The notes under the pieces were generated by a model that saw only the letters and a list, made by a program, of their open reading frames with translations, had not been told where the DNA came from and ran no database searches. This document shows positions 47,667 through 59,735 of a stretch of 64,000 nt of DNA, piece by piece. A program made the translations under genes and the position numbers. How positions within the stretch are numbered: the first letter of the stretch is position 1; each line of letters begins with the position of its first letter. This stretch comes from Neospora caninum Liverpool (Eukaryota > Apicomplexa > Conoidasida > Eucoccidiorida > Sarcocystidae). The DNA lies in the NCBI RefSeq assembly GCF_000208865.1, contig NC_018395.1:2759920-2823919 (forward strand), read 5' to 3'.

Positions 47667-49262
47667 AGAAACGCCAGCACACATGTGAATACTTGTCTGT
47701 CGTTTCGCTGTTGCCGTAACGGGGGCTTTTCGCACCTAGAGGGGCGTGTGAATCCGCTGAGAAACACCGGAAACCGCTTCCTTGTCTGAGACCCATGAGT
47801 TACGTCCCGGCAAAAAAACGGCAAGTGTACGTATTGACATCTACTCTGATAGAGAGGCAACCGTTGTAGTCCTGTCTGCGTTCGTATACATAAATATGTA
47901 TATGTATATCTGTGTACCGAGTCACATCGTCATTGTCGTTCCTTCTGTTTTTCTCGCTGCCTCCGGAGTTTTTCTCTTCTCTCAGGTGTGTCTTAGTTCT
48001 TCCTTCTGTGCTTGTGCTCTCTAACGGACCATCTGTGTTTGCCGTTCTTTCCTCATTTTGCGTCAGTTGCTGACTGTCTCACCATTGTTCTGTCTCTCTG
48101 TGTGTCCCATCTCTGTACATGCCCTTTGCCCTTCAGACTACACAACGAGGCTGTATGGGCTCGACACGCCGCCGGACCCGCGACGCGACGGCAGCCGGGG
48201 ATTCCGGGACAGCGTTCTCGGTCGCTCCGGTGGCATGCGGCACGGCTGCGAAATGGGCGATCGTATGATGGGTAAATCGAAGCACTACGTGTGGAGAGAG
48301 AGCGTCTTTAATTTCGAGATCGTTCTCTTTGTTCGCGACGGCATCCGGGCAGAGCACGTCACGTGGCACATCACCAGCAAGCGCCTCGACATCTTCTTCG
48401 GCGGCAAACGGGTGAGAGAGAAGACAGCCGACCGCGAGGCGAGAGACGCAAAGAAAGAGACAGGGAGCAAGCGGGAGACAGAGCAGACTGGAAGGGAGGC
48501 CCGAGAGACTCGCAGGCCGAGCCCTCGACCGTTTTCATGTCCCTTAGTTTCTGTCATGATGGCGTAAGGGGTTTAATAGTGAGAACGCCAGTAGGCAAGT
48601 CGGTGAGAGGAAGCAAAGGGACAGAGTGGCCGTTAGCCGAGAAAAAGGAGCGAGACCGACGGAGAAGCTTCGTCTGAAGGCAACGTGGTGCTTCCTGGGT
48701 CTTGTGAAATACACGCTACTCACCACTATTTTCGAAACTTTCGGGTTCAACGGTTCAGCAAGAGGCACAGGCAAACGAGAGAGAGAGGCAGGCGCAGCGA
48801 AACGAAGAGGAGCGTAGAGAGATGAGGTCGGGATATCGATGGTAGTAGTCGGAGGATGCTTGCAACCAATTCCTAAAAGGCAGTGTCGATAGACGTCGGG
48901 CAGTGTAAAGAAGGAACAGACGACCAAGGCCAGCGGATGAAAGTCAAGGACGCAGATCCGGAAACCGTCAAGGTGACTGACTGACACGTAGGAATAAAGC
49001 GTGAATCTACGGCCTTTTGCTCTTAGGTCTTCGGCGATGAGTTCGTTCACCCTATAGACCACGGCGAAGGAGCAACGTGGACGCTTACTGAGGCTGTGAG
49101 CCACAACGCACTGGCGAAGACACGCAGAGGGAATCCTCGCACGGGGGGGATGGAACCCAGCACACGTCCGACTATTAGAAGGCGGTGTGTGTTCCGCATT
49201 AACTTCAGTGTCGAGAGTCAATCCGCTGTCTCACGATAAACGGCGAACCAAAGATGCCTTGA
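43509..49262 (+). CDS. Degenerate FKBP domain plus CS/p23 domain protein; 3' end provisional
   Basis: Exons: 43509-44360, 44887-45036, 45442-45713, 46534-46699, 47445-47529 (or to 47571), 48137-48411, 49027-49095 and perhaps 49209-49262; phases agree. Residues 1-230 are Ser/Pro/Leu low complexity; a second ATG at 43629 is possible. The FKBP fold follows: a first strand ending DGRILKRQIEGGEG, then MNVTIEFSLHTLSGF, ADAMPGMQIALASM, and a closing strand DWLAFDITLCNIYD after a charged insert. Compared with FKBP12, the pocket residues Tyr26, Phe36-Asp37, Val55-Ile56, Trp59 and Tyr82 appear as Phe, Ile-Ala, Ala-Met, Met and Leu, so prolyl isomerase activity is unlikely. A CS (p23/NudC-like) domain begins near KHYVWRESVFNFEIVLFVRD and includes ITSKRLDIFFGGKR and GATWTLTE. 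CS domains bind Hsp90 or clients, so a cytosolic co-chaperone is the best inference. The last CS strand is not securely placed. Confidence 0.65.
47615..47661. repeat. (TA)n run in an intron of the FKBP-CS gene
   Basis: A 47-base TA tract interrupted by one TACA lies in the intron before the CS-domain exon (48137). Confidence 0.85.
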
Positions 49263-49414
49263 AAGGAGAGAAGGATAGTCAGGGCGTTTGGTGTGTATGG
49301 ACTCGACTCCCCTGCTCGCTGACTGCAATGCTGAACGTGGATACCGTGTATCGAGCAGCATTCTTCCCGTGTCCGGTCCTTCACCAGCATTCGCGGACTC
49401 TGTTAACACACTAG

Positions 49415-50013
49415 AACGGATCCGAGCGCACAACCAAGCTCTTGGAAACTGCGGGTATTGTATGTGCATTGAGAGAAGAGAAAGAGCAGATTGTTTCACG
49501 ACTGTACATCATACGCATGCAACTTGTGCTTACCTGGGCAACCTACGTATTTCTACCTGCATCAGCTTCCATCAGTCGAGTCCTGTCTAGAAGCTATATA
49601 TCTACAGCTTGTTTCGGTCACATGTGTTTCCTCTGTCCCTGCGGTGTCTCGCCTGTGGTGCAAAATGTTTCCAGGCTACCAAGCAGCAGGCTATGCCTCT
49701 CTCAGAACTTCATGCTTTGTACACTTCCGCGCCTCTCGATGTACCGGCACGGCTTGACCTGCCAAACGCTCCTTTACAAAGCAGCGTACTGAGAAAGGCG
49801 TCTGGCCCGACTGCCTACGACTTTCCCCAACCGCAGCCTATCGGGCAATTACCCGAAGAGTCAACCAGTTACACGTGTCCCACCCTCTTGTCAACTCTGA
49901 AGGGGCAACTAGAAGACCTTAAACTACCTTTGCATCAGCCCGCGATGCACATTAATCTACCTAAAGCCAGTAACTGGCGAGAAATGTGGGGGAACCCCTT
50001 CAAGTTTGTTTGA
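49415..50013 (+). CDS. Probable terminal coding exon(s), parent gene unresolved
   Basis: A phase-0 acceptor (TTTCCAG at 49674) opens an exon 49675-50013 ending in TGA, with ordinary-looking coding content (QAMPLSELHALYTSAPLD, NWREMWGNPFKF). A possible preceding exon starts at 49415 after CACTAG and reads TTKLLETAGIVCALREEKEQ, with phase-0 donors at 49460 (GTATGT) or near 49550. These may be the last exons of the FKBP-CS gene, whose exon ending at 49095 is also phase 0, or a separate small gene. I could not find a splice chain that completes the CS domain and also reaches this exon. Confidence 0.35.
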
Positions 50014-51938
50014 AGGGAAGGGGGCTTGGGAAAGAGACAGAAGCAGAAACTGCTCTTTTCATCACCCTTCGCTGTTCAGGAAAATCAGGGTGTTGCTTTG
50101 AAACAACAGCCGTCATGTTATCCCTTGCCATGCGTGACCTCTGGGGCCAACCGGCGGCGGTGGCTGATGGGCACTCTTCGGACCAGACGTCGGAACCCCG
50201 TTGACTCGGTTTCAAAGAATAGTGAGCACGGCAAGGGCCATACGAGAGAGAAAGCGCTCATTAGCTCCCTTGCAAAAGCGCGAGATCTGGAGTAGAAAGT
50301 GCGGATTGCTTCCTGCCAACTTCTCTGCCTAGACCTCTTGGCAGGTCTATCTTGGAGAAGGGGCTTGTGGCGGGTGGGCATGCTCTTAGCGTTTTGTGTT
50401 ACATCGGATGGGAAGTAAAATCGTCAAACTGTGAATAACACGGCACTTGATGTGGGAATTCGTGCGTTCATAATTCTTCAGGTGTAGATTCGGACGCTCA
50501 TCTTCTGAACCGAATCTTCTCATCCTTCTTGCTCCAAAAAGGAGCACATGATACAAGCGCGCCAGACAGTGAACACCCTCATGAGCATCTTGACGAGTGT
50601 AGTGTCTGCGTCACATGTAGAAGCAACAACAGTGACTTGTGAAAAGGCCTTAAAGAATTTTCGTACATAAATACATATGTGTATACTGCGTTTACAGTAT
50701 ACGAAAGTATCCATATATGTAACGGGAAGAAGGACACTCCTCGTCACCGGTTATTGAATATTGTTTTCCGAAGAAGCATGGGCGTCACGCTTCGGCTTCC
50801 GCTTAGCTGTCATATGTTTATTCACAGACCTTATAAAATGCTTGGGGAAACGGCTCGCGGCACTTGTCTGTCTCAACATTCAAGGACTGCGTGTTTCACG
50901 GCGGTTCCACCTCGCACTGCAACGTACAATTACATGAATGTGCGTGGAGAACAGAGACGATACTTTGCATTCCAGAGAGGACTGCATTTTCAGCACGTGC
51001 ATTGATCGAGGCAGCAGCCTTGTCTTCGCGTACACCCCGAAAACGGCACATGTTTGTTATTCTACGCCATCGGGTCTGCTGAAAGTGGTTCTCAGTGTGA
51101 TGCAACACCGAAAGAAATTGATCCACGGGGGGAAGCGGGATGAATGCATGGAACAGAATAGAAGTGACGGAGTGCAATGAAAATACACTGCCAGCAAAGG
51201 GGCCTGGCTCCAAAGTTTTCCCAAAATTCGAGTCCCCCGTTGGCCCATCATACCTGTAGCGCAATTGTTAATTGAAACTCAAGACACACAGTACCAGATG
51301 CCGTAGTCCTTGGCCGTTCATGAGGCCTTGTCATAATACATGGCCTGTCGACGGATGCCTTCCGGCGTCCACAGAGAAAAAGCTAGTAGGCCATACTGAA
51401 AACTTGACAATTCGACGAAGTTCATTGCTCCCGTGTGTCCTGATTTCTAGGAAGAGAAATTGAAACGTACTGACCATGAAGGATCGCCGCACCTACAAGG
51501 TCTGTTCAGCGTCTGCCCTATACGGCAAAGGACTACAGTTCAAGCGAGGAAGTTGGCAAAAGGACACACATAGTTGCAAGATAGCCGTGTTCGCCACACC
51601 AACTGCATTGAAAATACAGGAGACGACTATTACATTCCTATATACACGCACGCTATTGACACTGTGGCCCAGCATGGAGAAACCAAGTCATTGCCGGGTT
51701 ACGATGATGAGGCAACTTGCTAACCGACGCTAGTTTTCAATTGGTACAAACGATCCTTTCTCTAAAGGATAGTACTTCCAATGTCTTCGGTATTTCCAAA
51801 CACATCACAATTACAAAGGAAACTCATCCGTTGAGAGACCGCGCAGGGAAGAACGGACAACGTGTATCTAATCCTAATACTCATCGGGGGTGTGGGCCGA
51901 GGCTGGTGAATGCTCTTCTTCCTGGGAACTAAGGAACC
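50014..51938. other. Intergenic region between + and - strand genes
   Basis: About 1.9 kb between the + exon ending at 50013 and the stop of the RRM-RING gene. It should be 3' UTR of both. It is less GC-rich than the flanks. No gene or repeat is seen. Confidence 0.45.
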
Positions 51939-54900
51939 TCACAGCTGGGTCTGGTCCCGATGGTTCGACCCGCTGTTCGTCAGGGATGATGAGAAAGCAG
52001 CCGGTCCGCAGTTGCCATATCCATCGCCATCGAACAAGCCGCCGTCAGCCATCATGTGAGAATACGTGTGACTGACAAAACTGGTAGCTCTACCAGTCCA
52101 ACAGCATAAGGGGACGAACGGGCAACATACCCTCTCGGAGTCTTTCAGCTGGCGCAGCCTCAAAAGAAGCCCCGAGTCCGCTGCATACCAAGCAAAAGAA
52201 AGACAAGCAAGCATGACACACAGTCGATATTTCTCTTGAAAACACTCCTGACGCTAGCTGAATGCTTGCACCAATATACAGGCACCATCTCGCGTGTGAT
52301 CCCCTAGACGAGCCAGATGAGAAACACTAGAGCTAGCTGGCGCAGCAAACAAGACACGTAGAGTTTCCCATATTCGCAAGCATAGCCGCCCCCCTCGCCT
52401 CTATGTACATGCATATATACAGATATTTGGTTATCCATGCACGGGCAAAGCTGTTGATGCATGTTTATTCGTACCTTCATCGATTTTCTTGATCGCAGAA
52501 GCTGGCGAAACAGTGCCGCATTCGGGGCAATCGACTACAACGGGTTCTGTGGGGTGATTTGGCTGCCAGCGGAAGCACTGCTGTACGCAGTCGCTGCAAC
52601 ACATATGCCAGCATGGTAGCAGGACGGGGTCGAAGGCAATGAATATGCGGCAGAGTCGACACGCGAAATCCTGAGCCGATTGCGGGGTGAGGCATGCTGC
52701 CACCGGGACTTTGCAGTGTTCCAAATTCCCCGCTCCTGGAGATTGACGAAGTGGGGCAGCGGGCGACACACCACTGAGGCGGTGAGGCTCTTCTGGTGGT
52801 GGCGGCAATGTCTGATGAGTCGGTAGGGGGGCAAAAGGGGTCCCTGGCTGCCATGGTCCTCCATTTCCGAAGTACTCTGAGCACACAGTCACAAGAGCGT
52901 CCAGAATATTCAAGCGTACAGACGTGTCAAAATACCTATAGATGCATGCTCCACAAGAGTAGGCAGCACGCCGCTCCGCTCTCGGGTAAAAGGAATAAGC
53001 CACCCTCACCCTCCAACGACATATCGCCACCGGGATAACCCCTCTACGGAGCGTTTGTAATCCGAGACCACGCAGCAAGTAGCACTGCATCGGTTCTGTC
53101 CATCGCCTCACCTGTGCCCATACTGCCACTGCAGCTAACACAAGACGAATCGGTGGCCTGTGAATGCTTCGCCAGCGAGTCCTTCTTCGCCCATGTGGCC
53201 CTGATTCTGCTTCCCCGCATGCGAATGCTGCCGACAGCTGCTGCGGCCACAGCTGCAGCAGCTTCAGCGGAGGAGGAAAAGCGGACGAAGGCGTACCCTA
53301 CAAATGAGCGGAAACGCAAGGGGAGAGGCATACCGCTGTAACGACGATAAACTTTGAACACTAATCTAGCCTCGAAATTTGCCACACCATCCAAATTCTT
53401 TCCAAACTCAAAATGAAGCACATCGAGAGAGAGAGGCTACATCTCTGAAGACGGAATGGCACGCACAAACACCGTAATTGAGTTTGCCGTTTAGTCTATA
53501 TTCGAATGTCTGTGTTTCTTTTGGGTAGCGCAGGTAACGAGAGCCACCCGACAGGCAGAATCTATCTGGATCTTCTCTTAATACAATATAGGGCTACACA
53601 TGTACTGTACTGGATTGTTTCCCAAGGCCATAAAGCCCAGCTCCTCACCGCTAGTTGCGGTCCATTCCCTGTGAGGATGCCTGTGGTCCTTGTCGCAGAC
53701 AACAACAGTAAGCTCGACCTTGCCGAATGCGCTAAAGGTCATATGCAGATCCTGCCGCGTCGTCATAGGAGGCACGTTGACAATTAGAGTGTACTTGGCC
53801 AGTCCACCACTTCGACTGGAAGTGGTCGATGTGTCATGCTTCCCCGAAGTGTTCAAGTCTGTGGGCGTCGTCGCTTGCTCGGCCGAAATATCACCTGCTT
53901 GGAAAGAACTCATCTGACTGCAAGACCCTTCAAGATAAGGAGCTGCAGGCATCTCTCGCGTGAAAGATTCCGTTCCGTGCCAGCACCACACGTCACGAGC
54001 ACTGAGAACCTCATCCGAAGGCAAGGGAGGCAAAGCAAACGGTCCACTATAACGCCGCTGAGGATCACTGTCTTGGTTGCTTTCATGCCTAACTACACAA
54101 GAAGGGAGATATTTGATGTCTTGAGTGAAATCCATTTTTCCGACCTCTCCACCAGGAAAAGTCCGGCGTCTACCAAGAAACTCTGGAATGCCAATGTCTG
54201 CCGGTGGAGCCTTGGTTCCGTCACAATTCGGAAATGTGCAGCTGTCAGGAGAATTTGCCGTCATATGGAGGTTTTGGGAGGAAGTGCATAGCTCCATGCC
54301 GTAGCGATTCTCGAAATGAGAACCTGATTGCTGTTTATGGCGGGCGGCCCTTCCGTGCCTATCGGCCGCCGACTCCTCGGTTACGTCAAGGTCCCAGGCT
54401 GCTGCTAGATCCTTAAACAGGCTTTCTTCATCAAGAACGATGGCATGCGGGTTGGGCAGTCCTTTGCTCCTCTCGAACAAAGTGTTTTCTCTTTCGGTGC
54501 CATCCAGAGAAAATGGTATATGGGTTCTGTTATCCTGCGCCGGCCCACCGGACCCATCTGAAACCTCTTGGGGTCCTAAGCATTTGTTGCCTTTCCACAG
54601 CCGGGAAAATTCACTAACTATACATTCTTTATTCTCATATCTAACAGCCGGACTCGGCCGAACACTGCGTGTATCTCCCGTCATAAAGATGTTTCCGGCG
54701 GCAGACGGGTCTGTGCCTTGGAGAGCCACAAAGTTGCTGTGCATTGATGTGTGCCCACTGGTATCATTTTTCTTCTCGTTGTCTGACCCCGTCATGCGGG
54801 CTGGCTCCTGATCCTTCCTTAACAAGAGAGATAGAAGCCCTTCAATAGGATAATCGGTCTCAAAAAATTTCGAAGGCAAGGGAGTATTCGACTTCTGCAC

Positions 54901-55467
54901 GCGTTGAGGCGCACGTAGGGAGGCATCACCTTTCGTCGATATAGTTGTGAGTGCCTCCGGCAGGTAGAGTTTATGTATACCCTTCTCGTTTCGGTTAGAA
55001 TGTTCCTCTGGGTGACGCTCCTGCAATGCCCTCGCCTGCTGTGGGGCTGTTGGGTGTTCCGAACTGCACGCGTCGCCCGTTTTGTGCTCTGGACTCAGCT
55101 CTTTTTCATCGCTGCATGTCGCCGACGCAATGGACGCGAATGACGTTGATGACAACGACATTACGAAAGACTGCGCTGCAGAACGGGAGTCTTCTGAATG
55201 AAAAGAGTAATTCACAGCTGGTGAAAAAGGACATACATCTCCTCCCGTAAAGGAATTGGTTGACTGAGCTGACAGGGGGTTCCGAAGGTCCGCAGTTTCT
55301 AATAACTCTTTCTCGGCAAGACACTCGGTCGGGTCTCGAGACGCGTCGTTCGTTCTGTTAGATGCTCCATTGTTGTGACTGGGACTATCCATCGTGCAAT
55401 TCTTGCTTTGGCCTGACTTCGAAAAATCACTGAGGTCACGGTTACATACGTCCGGCGAGCACGACAT
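51939..55467 (-). CDS. RRM plus RING-finger protein, 4 exons, 882 aa
   Basis: Exons on - are 55467-53649, 53297-53112, 52876-52475 and 52180-51939; all junctions are GT-AG with phase 1, and the frame is continuous. The start ATG at 55467 has a weak context. Residues 1-550 are Ser/Thr/Asp-rich and disordered. Residues about 558-650 form an RNA-recognition motif: RNP2 LIVNVP, then helix QDLHMTFSAFG, and RNP1 GYAFVRFS just after the exon 1/2 junction. A Pro-rich linker follows, then a C3HC4 RING at about 741-788 (CRLC, CWHMCCSDC, CPEC), the E2-binding module of ubiquitin ligases. The tail (803-882) is unremarkable; the last exon might be further spliced at GTATGT after DSER. RNA binding together with E3 activity recalls Not4, but there the RING comes first. 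Expected role: RNA-linked ubiquitin ligase (inference). Confidence 0.75.
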
Positions 55468-58400
55468 TAATCGGAAGAGCTCGTCGGCAGTTCAGGTAAA
55501 CGTTCTTCTGATAGGGGATTTTTGTCAACGAACCACAGAACCTCGGAGAATCACCGGACATGAACGACGTGGCCAGTGTGTTTAGGGAACACACACTCCT
55601 CTAATAACCCTCTAGCTAGATGGGCCGCCACCCAACTTTGTCCAAATGAGGAAGTGTTGGTGTCTAGCTCTGTTCACTCGGTGCGAACCAGTTTGCTGAC
55701 CAGCAAAGCATGGGGAGCCCTGCAACTTCAAGCACAGGCTGAAGCCCCTTGTTGCAGTTGAATAGGGTAGACTTTTTGCACCAGAGAAGTCAATGCAAAT
55801 ACGGTATCGGAGGAGTATGGAGCAAAATCCGTCATATGCCGTAATGCGAATGAAGACTTGGCTGAGTCTAATCCCAAAAAAGGTACAGAATGGTCGCTGA
55901 ATAGAAGGCTACATCAGTGGAAGTCTTTTGGCTTCCAGCACATCTGATCTGCAGAAAACGAGGCTTCGTCCCTCAGAATCATCAGAATAGAGACGGAAAA
56001 GTCCAAAAACCCGGTGACTGTGTTGCGCATCCTTCAACATCCGATTCATCTGACGGTCTGGCCCGTGGACCCCATCCAGCGAGGCGCAGCTCAGCACCAA
56101 GCAGCCAGCTACCGCTACGAGCACATTCGGACCGTCATCTGGAGTCTCGAATTCCTTCGTGCTTGGTACCAATGGTTAGTCAACCATAAGCGTCCCAAAG
56201 GAATGTACAGTGTCTGGGATCCAGATGTGTTTCGAATGCAAACTCCCTTGAGCTCCGTTTGGCCGGAGCCTCTTCTTAGATGGACCTAGGCCCCGAATCG
56301 GTCATGGAAGCCCTAGACTTGCCTTCGTAAAATTTGTCTTTCAAAATCTTATATTTGGTGACTCCGACGTCGTTTTCTCGGCTTCATGCCAACCGAGCAC
56401 GCTAAGCGGTGTCACAACTTTCAGCTCGGGCTTGTGCATTTTAAGAACATAGGTCCACATAGGTATGTGCATATGATTTACGACGATTTGAGACCGGGCA
56501 CCGGTCGGGAGAACACCGGAGCCGTACCTGCGAGCAGAGTTAGCATCAGTCGCGACAGGGAACCTAGCAGTATGCAAAGCTCGGTAACTATACATTTCAG
56601 AGAACTATGGAAAGCCTATTATTGCCGCAAAACATGCGCTGGCCCCTTAAGCATAAACGCTGTCTACGAATAGGCGACAAATTCAAACAACACCTCTTTT
56701 TAAACAACCCAGGTTGGCCCCTAGTGCTGCTCTGTTGGACACAAGAATCAGGTTCTTCCTGCAAAGTTTCCGGCTGCACAGGTTATGCGGCGGCGAGTGA
56801 TTCTGACATCTCTGAAACTACCAGAGCTAGCGAATGCGTACGCCAATGACGAACAGAAGAGCAAAAGTAACTGCCAAGATTTCCTTCCCTTTGAGTTTGC
56901 AGTTCGCACGTCCTCATACCACGAATGCGTGCAAGAAAACAGTGACTCCATATGGGGACGATAAGTACGGAAGGAAAGAACCTTTTTTGGAGTAATGTAA
57001 ACTCACGATAACGACAGCCACTATTTGGTACTGAACAAATTGACGTGCGCATGCTCACACGGTCTAACGAGTAATTAATACACGGCTTCAAAGGAAGAGG
57101 AAAAGTATGCACACACTATTCTGCAAAAGACTTTGCTACTTCCTTGAAAAACGGATCTAGTAGCAGGGACTGGCAAACAGGGCTCTCCTGAGTTCCTCGA
57201 GCGTGTGGGCGTAGTGTCTTCACGCAGTCAACTCTGACGACACTGCTGGTGATTATGGTTCCTGAGTACCCGCTGTGAATCCGCAGATGTGTTTCATGAC
57301 AAAAGTGCTTCAGTGCTTTGTGTTGAAGCTTGATTTCAACAGTGTAGTAGTGAGCACCGTGTATCCCCACCCCCCTCCCCCCCCGCCTCAAAGTAAAAAC
57401 TCACAGGTTCGGAAAGTCCCAACTGTGACAGTTTCAGAGTTCGGGACGCAACAGCCACGCATTGGCTGTTGTCGAGGTCATGTCTGCTTGGGAGTGTTAA
57501 CTACTAGAAACCGGCGCTATTTTCAACTAACTTTTAAGATAGAATCAATTTACAACGCTCACCTTCTTGGTGATGGAGCGCCCTTAGCTGTGTTAGATGT
57601 CTGACTGTGTGGGCCGGGGTTCCTGGACTGTACGAGGGGTGGGAGTCATCTTCCGACACTTTCCTTCATGAGAATCGCGGCTTCCACAGAATAGACAGAG
57701 GTGTCCGCTGGAAACTAACCTTCCCATACCGCATAGACTACTTACCCGAAACATAGGCGTATTTCCGACACAAAGGTTTTAGAATTTCGGGTACCTAGGC
57801 CATATATAAGATACACCAGAATGGAGGGAAAATTCCACATTTGTATCGAAGAGCGAGGACAGGGCTGTATTAGGGCAGGACGTCGGGCAATTGACTCTTC
57901 CTCGTTCTCTACGAAGAAGGAAAGAAGCAGGAATCTACCCACGATGACATAGCTTGCTGTTGGCTTTCAGATGCGCTCTGTTCGGCGACGCGTTGGTGCT
58001 TACACAACGTTGGCCTCCATTTCCTGCTCTCTTTTCCCCGTTTCAACGAGGTGTGGGCTAGGAATGCCAAATCGTACTGAAAGGTTCGTATTTCCCTTCT
58101 TGAATAAACAAATCTGATTTCCTGGCACTTTTCGTCGACCTCCAGACATACTACTTATTAAGCGGTGACGGGAATCTCTTGCTGTTGTCGGAGCCGTGTG
58201 GGCGCCGGGAAAGTAGGTAGGTAGCGCGTTTCTCTACATTTTGGACGAATTCTTTCTTTTTCGCGTGTCCGTTTCGACGACGAACACTCACTCCCCCTTT
58301 CGCTACTGTTTTCTTGCCTTCTTTGCAAATAAAAGCAGGGCCTCTCTGCATTCCCTTCAGCTGGAGAGCAGCCGGCTTGAGCTTTTTCGGGAGCCTTTTC

Positions 58401-59735
58401 TCTGGAGTCGTCTGCACACGTGACTAGGTAGACGCCTGCTCTTTTCTCCGTCTGTCTCTCATTCTCTCTTGTGTTTGGAATTTTGTCGTTTCCGTTTCTG
58501 GTCTACGGCGATTCCGTCGAGTAACGCGTCTCGCTACCTGGCACACTAACTCATTTTTTTTTGTTTAGGTCTGCACAAGGGCGCAAGACACGAACTGCCG
58601 TTAGCGAGAAAGCGCGCGAAAAGGCGACAGCCCAGACCCGATAATCAGCTTTTTCCCAGCTGGACACTCGCTTTGTTCCTCGTCTCCAGCCAACTCTCCC
58701 GTAATTTTATGGTGTATCGTCGTCTTCCCAAACATGTCTCACCGGTGACACTAGGATTTCGTATAAACTCTTTTCTCTCGACAACCGAGGCCATACTGTT
58801 CTTGCTCTTCCCGTTTGCCTGCGTCCAAGCCCAAATCCCTTAGCCACCGAACCAGGTTGCTCTGAACTTCGCCTCTTTCTCGGCAAGTCTTTTTCACATC
58901 CGTCTCTCCTGGCAATTCTCACAAGCAGGGACTGGCGTGGCGCAGTTCGCTCCCGTACAGCCATGCTCTTCCTGTTCTTCTCTTCCGTCTCGAGTCCATC
59001 CGTTACTGCCATTACACCACAAAAACCGCCACGTGACTGGATGTTGTACTCGCTTGCTGGGAAAGAGTTGTGGCCTTGGAACAGAGCACGGGGCAGCCTG
59101 TCCTCGGCTTTTTCCCGCGAGGGTTTCTACCACACGCTCACCCCCTCATGACACCGAGTAGGTTCAGTTTCTTTCCGTGCACATCTGGCCGGTTGCCCCT
59201 TCTTGGCCCTCCCCCTTGCTCGCTCCTGTGTCAACACACCACGCAGCCCTTTCTCCCTGTCTTCTCTGTTTCACTCGGTCTACACCGTTCGTCCCCCCCC
59301 CCCCCCCCCGGCCCCCCCCCCGGCCCACACTCGGCTAGCCTCTCACGTCTTCCCCTTTTCTTTTACGACAGGCTCTCTGAGCATCTTTACTCGAGACGTA
59401 AATTCGGACCTCTAGGCGTCTGCTTGCTCCTATTTCCGGAGAAGCCCTCGAATGCTGCTGTATGTACATCTCACGTCTAGTATTTATACAGTGGGAGTAC
59501 GCCTTCAGAGCTTGCTCCCCCAGTGACAGACCAGATCAGGACTTTGCACGTTCATGTGTTTGCGCGTTGCTGGGCATCGTTGCTTCCAGCGCTTTCGCCT
59601 CGCTTTTGCCCAGTCAAGACTCGTCTCGCGGGGCAGTCGAGACAGGTGGGAGATTTGGCCACTGCCAGGGCCTTCGTGTTCCGGAATTTGCTTTTCTTCG
59701 AAGCCGCGAGGAGAGCGGATGGAAATTTTGCATCC
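55468..59735. other. Intergenic, A+T-richer region with divergent flanking genes
   Basis: About 4.3 kb between two divergently transcribed genes, so it should contain both promoters. Overlapping small ORFs on both strands at 55909-56289 have passable amino-acid content, but none starts convincingly or splices to a partner. The last 500 bases hold C-rich homopolymers. Confidence 0.45.
59293..59321 (+). repeat. C-homopolymer pair upstream of the TBC gene
   Basis: A run of about 17 C is followed by GG and about 10 more C, roughly 420-440 bases upstream of the TBC start codon, probably in its leader or promoter. Confidence 0.85.

Noticed and set aside
48544..49221. 225-residue - strand ORF
   Set aside because: It is antisense to the CS-domain exon at 49027-49095 and has no domain.
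49279..49454. Exon reading SGRLVCMDSTPLLADC as the last CS strand
   Set aside because: In phase and tempting, but the upstream sequence is purine-rich and a poor acceptor; the 49209 acceptor is better, though neither is secure.
55909..56289. Overlapping + and - ORFs (YEHIRTVIWSLEFLRAWYQW; RVFGLFRLYSDDSEG)
   Set aside because: Mutually overlapping, no clear starts, no splice partners and no recognised domain.
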